DNA of 64,000 nucleotides from Curtobacterium sp. 9128 (lineage in GTDB: Bacteria; Actinomycetota; Actinomycetes; Actinomycetales; Microbacteriaceae). Numbering within the stretch: the first letter of the stretch is position 1; every line of letters starts with the position of its first letter. Both the position numbers and the translations under genes were made by a program. Location of the stretch: NCBI RefSeq assembly GCF_007673775.1, contig NZ_VEAF01000003.1:248001-312000 (forward strand), read 5' to 3'. This document shows positions 60,501-64,000 of the stretch, piece after piece. The notes beneath the pieces are model-generated. The model did no database searches, was not told the origin of the DNA, and was given only the letters and a program-made list of their open reading frames with translations.

Positions 60501-63330
60501 GCAGACGGTCGACGGCGCCACCACGTCGACGATCACGCACGGCGACACCGCCGCACTCCGCACCGTCGGCCTGCCGAAGGGCGCCACCGGCACCGTGACG
60601 TACACGGGCGTCGACCACGACGGCACCACCGTCGCGCTCGGCACCGGCGACGCCTCCACGGCGGGTGCTCCGGTCACGACGTCGAAGAAGCTCTCGACCG
60701 GCGACTACACGGTCACCGCGGTCTGGTCGGGTGACACCCGCTACACGGCGGCGACCGCGCCGACCGTCGAGCTCGTCGTCGCGCAGGCCAAGCCGACCCT
60801 GACCGGGTCCGCCGGGGGCTCGGGGCAGTCGACGTCCACGCCGTACGGCACGCCGACCACCGTCTCGGTGAGCGGCCTCCCCGACGACGCCACCGGCACC
60901 GTGACCTTCACGACCGGCACCGGCACGGACACCGTGGTGCTCTGCACCGTGACGCTGCCCGCGACCTCGTGCACGACGCCGGCCGGGCTCCCCGCCGGGA
61001 CCCACGAGGTCACCGCGACCTACAGCGGCGACCACGACAACGCCCCGAACACCACGCACGACGCCGTGACCATCACGGTCGAGAAGGCCGTCGCACCGAT
61101 CACCGTCGGCACCTCGGACGCCACCCCGATGTACGGCGACCCCGTCACGCTGACCGCCGGCGGCCTGCCCGCCGACGCCACCGGCAGCGTCGAGTTCCGC
61201 GACGGCGACACCGTGCTCTGCACCGCCCCGATCACGAACGGCACGGCGAGCTGCTCGCCGGACGCACCACTGACCGCCGGCACGCACGACGTCACCGCGT
61301 CGTGGCAGGGGGACGCGAACCACGCCGCCGTCACCAGCACCCCGGTGACGGTGACGGTCGCGAAGGCGACCGCGGCCATCGGCGCCACCGTCGACGGGCA
61401 GTCGACCGCCACCGTCGAGTACGGGACGTCCGCGACCGTCGCGGCCACGGGCCTCCCGGCCGACGCCGACCCGTCGTCGGTCGTGACGTTCACGACCGCG
61501 GACGGCACCGTCGTCGGGACGGCGACGGCGGCGAAGCCGACGATCACCACCCCGACCGACCAGGCCGTCGGTACCGTGCAGGTCACCGCGACCTGGAAGG
61601 GCGACGCGAACCACGAGTCCGCGACCGCTCCCGCCGTGTCGCTGACGGTCACGCCGGCCACGATCGCCCTGAAGGAGACGGTCGACCGGACCTCGCTGCG
61701 GACGATCACCTACGGGAACACCGCGGCCCTCGAGGCGTGGGGGCTGCCGACGGCGGCCACCGGCTCCGTGACCTACACGGCCGTCGACGCCCACGGCACG
61801 ACGACCGAGTTCGGGACCGGCGACGCCTCCGCGACCGGGGCGCCGTTCCACACGTCGAAGAAGCTCCGCACCGGCGTGTACACGTTCACGGCGGTCTACT
61901 CCGGGGACGCCAACCACCGCGCGGCCACCGCGGAGCCCGTCACGCTCGCGGTCGCCAAGGCCTCCGCGGACCTGACCATCGTCACCGGGGCACCGGCGAC
62001 GCCGTACGGCACCGGCACCTCGGTGACGATCGGCGGCGTGCCCGAGGACGCCACCGGCACGATCACGGTCGCCGCCCGCACGGGCGACACCACCGTCGTC
62101 ATCTGCACCATCCCGCTGCCGGGCGACAGCTGCACCACGCCGGTCGACCTGCACGCGGGCACGTACACGCTCACCGCGACGTACTGGGGTGACGACCAGC
62201 ACGAGGTCGACACCACCGCCGAGCCGGCCACGCTCACCGTGACGAAGGCCGCGACGAACGTCGGCACCGGCACGGGCGGCAGCGGGCCGCTCACCGGCAC
62301 CTACGGCGACCCGGTCACGCTCCCCGTCACCGGGCTGCCCACCGACGCGACCGGCACGGTCACGTTCGAGGACGAGCACGGCGACCCGGTGTGCACGGTC
62401 ACGCTCCCGGCGACCTCGTGCACCACGCCGACCGACCTGCCCGTCGGGGAGCACACGGTCACGCCGGTGTACTCCGGCGACCAGGACCACGCCGGGTCGA
62501 CCGGGGCGCCGGTCACCGTCGAGATCCGGAAGGCGGCGACCGCGCTCACCGTCACGGCGAGCCCGTCGCACGTGTGGGGCTCCGCCACGCTGCTGACGAT
62601 CGGCGGCCTCCCCACCGCAGCGACCGGCAGCGTCGCGCTGACCGTCGACGGGGCACCGCTCTGCACGATCACCCTGCCGGGGTCGACCTGCACGACGGAC
62701 GTCATCGAACCCGGCACGGTGACGGTCACCGCGACGTGGGACGGCGACGCGACGTACCTCGGCTCGACGGCCACGACGCCCGTCACGGTAACCGCAATCC
62801 ACACCGTGAACCCGACCCACGTGCAGTCGCCCTCGCGCACCGCGGGGCAGCTCGTCTGGCCGTCGGTCGTCGGCGCCGTGTCGTACCAGGTCACCATCGC
62901 GACCGACCAGGGGCTGTCGAAGGACGTCAGGACCGTCACGGTCGCGGCTCCGCTGACGGGCTCGGCGATCGACGGGCTCACGGCCGGCACGACGTACTGG
63001 TACCGGGTCACGGCGACCTCGGCCGCCGGCACGGTGCTGTCCACGCACGACGCCGTCCTGGTGACCGCGGCCGCGGCAGGGGCGACGGGCGCCGCCGGTG
63101 GTCCGACCGCCGGGCCCGCTGCCGCCATCACTCCGGTGGTGCCGCCGAGGACCCTGCAGGTGGGGCAGCTCGCCTTCACCGGTCCGACCGTGGCGGTGGG
63201 CATGATCGGCCTCGGCGCGCTCCTGCTGCTGATGGCCGGTGGGCTGCTGCTCCTGGCGCGGCGCCTCGGCGAGGAGCAGGGACCGGTCGGTCCGCTCCGG
63301 ACCGGCGTCGGTGCCGTCCCGGAGCGGTAG
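57520..63330 (+). CDS. Giant lectin/Ig-repeat surface adhesin with LAFTG anchor
   Basis: 1936 aa, GTG start. Signal peptide ends near residue 43 (ASAATS). Residues 45-380 resemble an L-type-lectin-like domain (GADGIV-type strand SRADGIVFYLAATDP, GYLGFGLDAFGNF). A linker domain with Cys pairs follows, then thirteen Ig-like modules of 85-100 aa sharing the pattern YG-x5-[TA]xGLPxxATGTVTF and a later GDAxH motif. A fibronectin-III-like module (VSYQVTIATDQGLSKDVRTV) comes before LAFTG, a TM helix and a basic end. The modules form a four-module super-repeat (separate entry). Probably a stalk-like adhesin. Confidence 0.9.
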   Translation: MFAFASARHRARPKYARRLAVLGAALILGGVSVGITTTAASAATSFDPTNVSGYAAETFTNATASGVQAPAVPNNGSTVMTNSACLTASSTTGTASGTTIPGCGTTPDAAGKGALRLTDKTQDKEGGIGATGAIPTGQGLDVTFNSYQYGGSRADGIVFYLAATDPYDPKVPMKIGAKGGSLGYSASYFSDTTNGTPGLANGYLGFGLDAFGNFRASTYQGKTCAASNAAPSISVRGPGNGVNGYCLLTPDTDTTGTLANTNLSSGSGGTRANSTVPVEVVVNTSDTDVTSSGFGGTLTQQTVKAKHWAIIAKPLGQTTTKIVSGVLPSLATTPAAGVSSDWYDPNTGLPYKLTYGWVASTGGSTDVHEVNQFTATSANGRTPVLSGTAEVSDATPQQGAPGTYTVHPAVTTDGGAELGKVRISTTFDSGVTPRSGTFSTDAYSCSTTGQTVVCTTPSALNVGAGKALPDLAIPYTGTAAIGTTVKAASTIASTDALRSAPAGAQLTVAKVPTTTTASASSTKVVAGDSTTVTATVVDGSGTPVSSGTVTFSEGSTVLCANVAVQNGTATCAYVPTSKGDHTITVTYNGDATHAGSTATQVVSASARSTSFSVQASPAQVEYGSPATVTATGLPAGATGTVTFTSEDPNGTTTTLCTVPASDAATGCATPSGYAIGKHVVTAAYEGDQANAASTSTNAARIVVTTISSTPSVTIGGSASATTTYGQTAPLATTGLPADATGTLTYSVDGTVLCTVAVGSGCATPADLPAGQHVVTVAHSGDATHAASTSDAATLTVERATATITVVPSTTTPVHGDTVTFSTGGLPAGASGTVTFRDGTTVLCTATIADQAASCTPAAPLTTGQHTVTVSWDGDGNHTATTSAPVTLTVAKATSAIGATVQDAQTATVAYGTAATFRATGLPADADPASTVTFRDADGATVATATAGDPTYATPTDQPVGDLALTATWAGDADHTGSTSGAATLTVTKATVAITQTVDGATTSTITHGDTAALRTVGLPKGATGTVTYTGVDHDGTTVALGTGDASTAGAPVTTSKKLSTGDYTVTAVWSGDTRYTAATAPTVELVVAQAKPTLTGSAGGSGQSTSTPYGTPTTVSVSGLPDDATGTVTFTTGTGTDTVVLCTVTLPATSCTTPAGLPAGTHEVTATYSGDHDNAPNTTHDAVTITVEKAVAPITVGTSDATPMYGDPVTLTAGGLPADATGSVEFRDGDTVLCTAPITNGTASCSPDAPLTAGTHDVTASWQGDANHAAVTSTPVTVTVAKATAAIGATVDGQSTATVEYGTSATVAATGLPADADPSSVVTFTTADGTVVGTATAAKPTITTPTDQAVGTVQVTATWKGDANHESATAPAVSLTVTPATIALKETVDRTSLRTITYGNTAALEAWGLPTAATGSVTYTAVDAHGTTTEFGTGDASATGAPFHTSKKLRTGVYTFTAVYSGDANHRAATAEPVTLAVAKASADLTIVTGAPATPYGTGTSVTIGGVPEDATGTITVAARTGDTTVVICTIPLPGDSCTTPVDLHAGTYTLTATYWGDDQHEVDTTAEPATLTVTKAATNVGTGTGGSGPLTGTYGDPVTLPVTGLPTDATGTVTFEDEHGDPVCTVTLPATSCTTPTDLPVGEHTVTPVYSGDQDHAGSTGAPVTVEIRKAATALTVTASPSHVWGSATLLTIGGLPTAATGSVALTVDGAPLCTITLPGSTCTTDVIEPGTVTVTATWDGDATYLGSTATTPVTVTAIHTVNPTHVQSPSRTAGQLVWPSVVGAVSYQVTIATDQGLSKDVRTVTVAAPLTGSAIDGLTAGTTYWYRVTATSAAGTVLSTHDAVLVTAAAAGATGAAGGPTAGPAAAITPVVPPRTLQVGQLAFTGPTVAVGMIGLGALLLLMAGGLLLLARRLGEEQGPVGPLRTGVGAVPER
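59959..62301. repeat. Four-module Ig super-repeat inside the adhesin gene, two copies
   Basis: Module order A-B-C-D recurs. Copy 1 starts at 59959, copy 2 at 61132, and a third A module at 62302, giving periods of 1173 and 1170 bp (391 and 390 codons). A modules carry RDG-x-TVLCTA, B modules GLPADADP, C modules a TSKKL-x-TG loop, and D modules a CT..LP..SCTTP loop. Sequence between copies has diverged at many positions, so the duplication is old. Confidence 0.85.
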
Positions 63331-63346
63331 CGCGGGCTGACGGACT

Positions 63347-63394
63347 GGAGGCCCGGATCACCGCCGCCGTGTGGCGGACGTGATCCGGGCCTCC
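63347..63394. terminator. Terminator after the adhesin gene
   Basis: 15-bp perfect stem (GGAGGCCCGGATCAC and its complement at 63380-63394) with an inner CGCC/GGCG stem, 17 bp after the adhesin stop. It also faces the minus-strand peroxiredoxin gene. Confidence 0.8.
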
Positions 63395-63435
63395 CGTCTG
63401 TCGGCGCTCGCGCGCCGGGCGCTGCCGTCGTGTGC

Positions 63436-63489
63436 GGTGCGCTGCCGTTGGGCGGTGCGCTGCTTGCGTCCGGTGCGCTGCTTGCGTCC
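63436..63489. repeat. 18-bp tandem repeat, three copies
   Basis: Two identical units GGTGCGCTGCTTGCGTCC at 63454-63471 and 63472-63489, preceded by a diverged unit (GGTGCGCTGCCGTTGGGC) at 63436-63453. It lies between the adhesin terminator and the peroxiredoxin stop. Confidence 0.85.
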
Positions 63490-63493
63490 GGTG

Positions 63494-64000
63494 TCAGGCG
63501 AGCGCGTCGACGGCGGTGAGGACGGTCTGGACCTCGGTGCGTTCCGTGTAGTCGACGTGGACGTCCACGAACCGGACCACGCCGGCCGCGTCGAGGACGA
63601 AGACCGAGGGGAACGGGATCCCCGCCGTGTGGTCGGCGTTGCTGTCCGCGACGTCGAAGCCGAGCTCCGTGTGGGCCTCGCGCGCCTCCGGGCTGGGTGC
63701 CGTCAGGATGCCGAGCTCCGACGCCAGGGCGTTGCCCGGGTCGGAGCGGACCGGGAACGCCAGGTCGCCGTTCGCGATCGCCTGCTCGGACGCCTCCGGG
63801 GTCTGCGGGGAGACGGCGACGAGCTGCACGCCACGGGCGGTGAGCTCCGGGAGCAGGTCGCGCTGGTAGGTGCGGAGCGTCAGGTTGCAGTACGGGCACC
63901 AGGCGCCGCGGTAGAACACGATGACCGCCGGGCGACCGCGCAGTTCGTCGGAGAGGGTGACCTCGGTGCCCGCGGGGGTGAGGAGGGTGGCGTCGGGGAA
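63494..64000 (-). CDS. Peroxiredoxin-like (AhpC/TSA) protein, N terminus outside window
   Basis: 168 codons are visible; the start lies past the right edge. The redox motif is FYRGAWCPYCNLTLRTYQRD, a Cys-x-x-Cys of the AhpC/TSA peroxiredoxin-like group, with PAVIVFYRG strand before it and LVAVSPQTPE and FPSVFVLDAAGVV after it. It probably reduces peroxides in the cytoplasm. The TLLTPAGTEVTLSDELRG part upstream is the normal start of the fold, so only a short N-terminal piece is missing. Confidence 0.9.
   Translation of the reverse strand, partial: FPDATLLTPAGTEVTLSDELRGRPAVIVFYRGAWCPYCNLTLRTYQRDLLPELTARGVQLVAVSPQTPEASEQAIANGDLAFPVRSDPGNALASELGILTAPSPEAREAHTELGFDVADSNADHTAGIPFPSVFVLDAAGVVRFVDVHVDYTERTEVQTVLTAVDALA

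Noticed and set aside
59071..63048. Long minus-strand open frame opposite the adhesin gene
   Set aside because: Same cause: low-complexity Arg/Gly sequence mirroring the repeats. The plus frame has signal peptide, modules and anchor.

Overview
The window reads as chromosomal DNA of a high-GC actinobacterium, most likely Microbacteriaceae (Curtobacterium-like). The basis is strong G/C bias at third codon positions, many GTG starts, ATGA/GTGA gene overlaps, LAFTG-type sorting signals, DUF4012 and VanZ genes beside an exopolysaccharide locus, and purA followed by a low-molecular-weight phosphatase. No rRNA, tRNA, CRISPR array, IS element or prophage was seen. The taxon is an inference from gene style, not a marker match.

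Layout. (1) 1-5.4 kb: a degenerate ABC-ATPase-like gene running off the left edge, its TetR-type regulator with a palindromic operator, a large secreted subtilase and a 55-aa protein. (2) 5.4-12 kb: an L,D-transpeptidase lipoprotein, a secreted Ig-like repeat protein, purA, a low-MW phosphatase, a TDT-family carrier with a divergent LysR gene, then a frameshifted relic of a Mur ligase. (3) 12.3-28.9 kb: two minus-strand operons and a divergent LacI regulator, the most unusual part of the window. Operon A (27735 to 18522) encodes MazG-like, HisG-like, unknown, aldo/keto reductase, condensation, MFS, carrier, adenylation, PurM-like and PfkB-kinase proteins. Operon B (18371 to 12320) encodes an NMT1-type ABC importer plus GATase1-like, M24, nitrilase-family and M20 enzymes. 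Near-identical 14-bp palindromes lie before both operons, so LacI probably controls the set. I read it as a make, export, re-import and degrade system for a small molecule built from a PRPP/ATP-derived (imidazole, purine-like or pyrimidine-like) part joined to an amino acid by a split NRPS.

(4) 28.9-38.7 kb: an AraC regulator; a reduced type-VII-secretion-like locus (FtsK/EccC-like ATPase, membrane protein, long Ala/Gly/Thr/Pro-rich protein ending in a WXG100-like domain that also has its own start signal, and a 182-aa unknown); two tandem 109-aa paralogues; an RsbU-type phosphatase; and a CPBP protease. (5) 38.8-53 kb: a Wzx/Wzy-type exopolysaccharide operon with tyrosine kinase, priming transferase, eight glycosyltransferase-like proteins, polymerase, acetyltransferase and flippase. 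From about 42.7 to 53 kb the DNA looks visibly less GC-rich than its flanks. (6) 53-64 kb: a DUF4012 protein, a small LAFTG surface protein, small membrane proteins, a VanZ-family protein, a 1936-aa lectin/Ig-repeat adhesin with a LAFTG anchor, and a peroxiredoxin running off the right edge.

All coordinates, starts and motifs were read by hand from the sequence. Family names rest on motif recognition without database searches.
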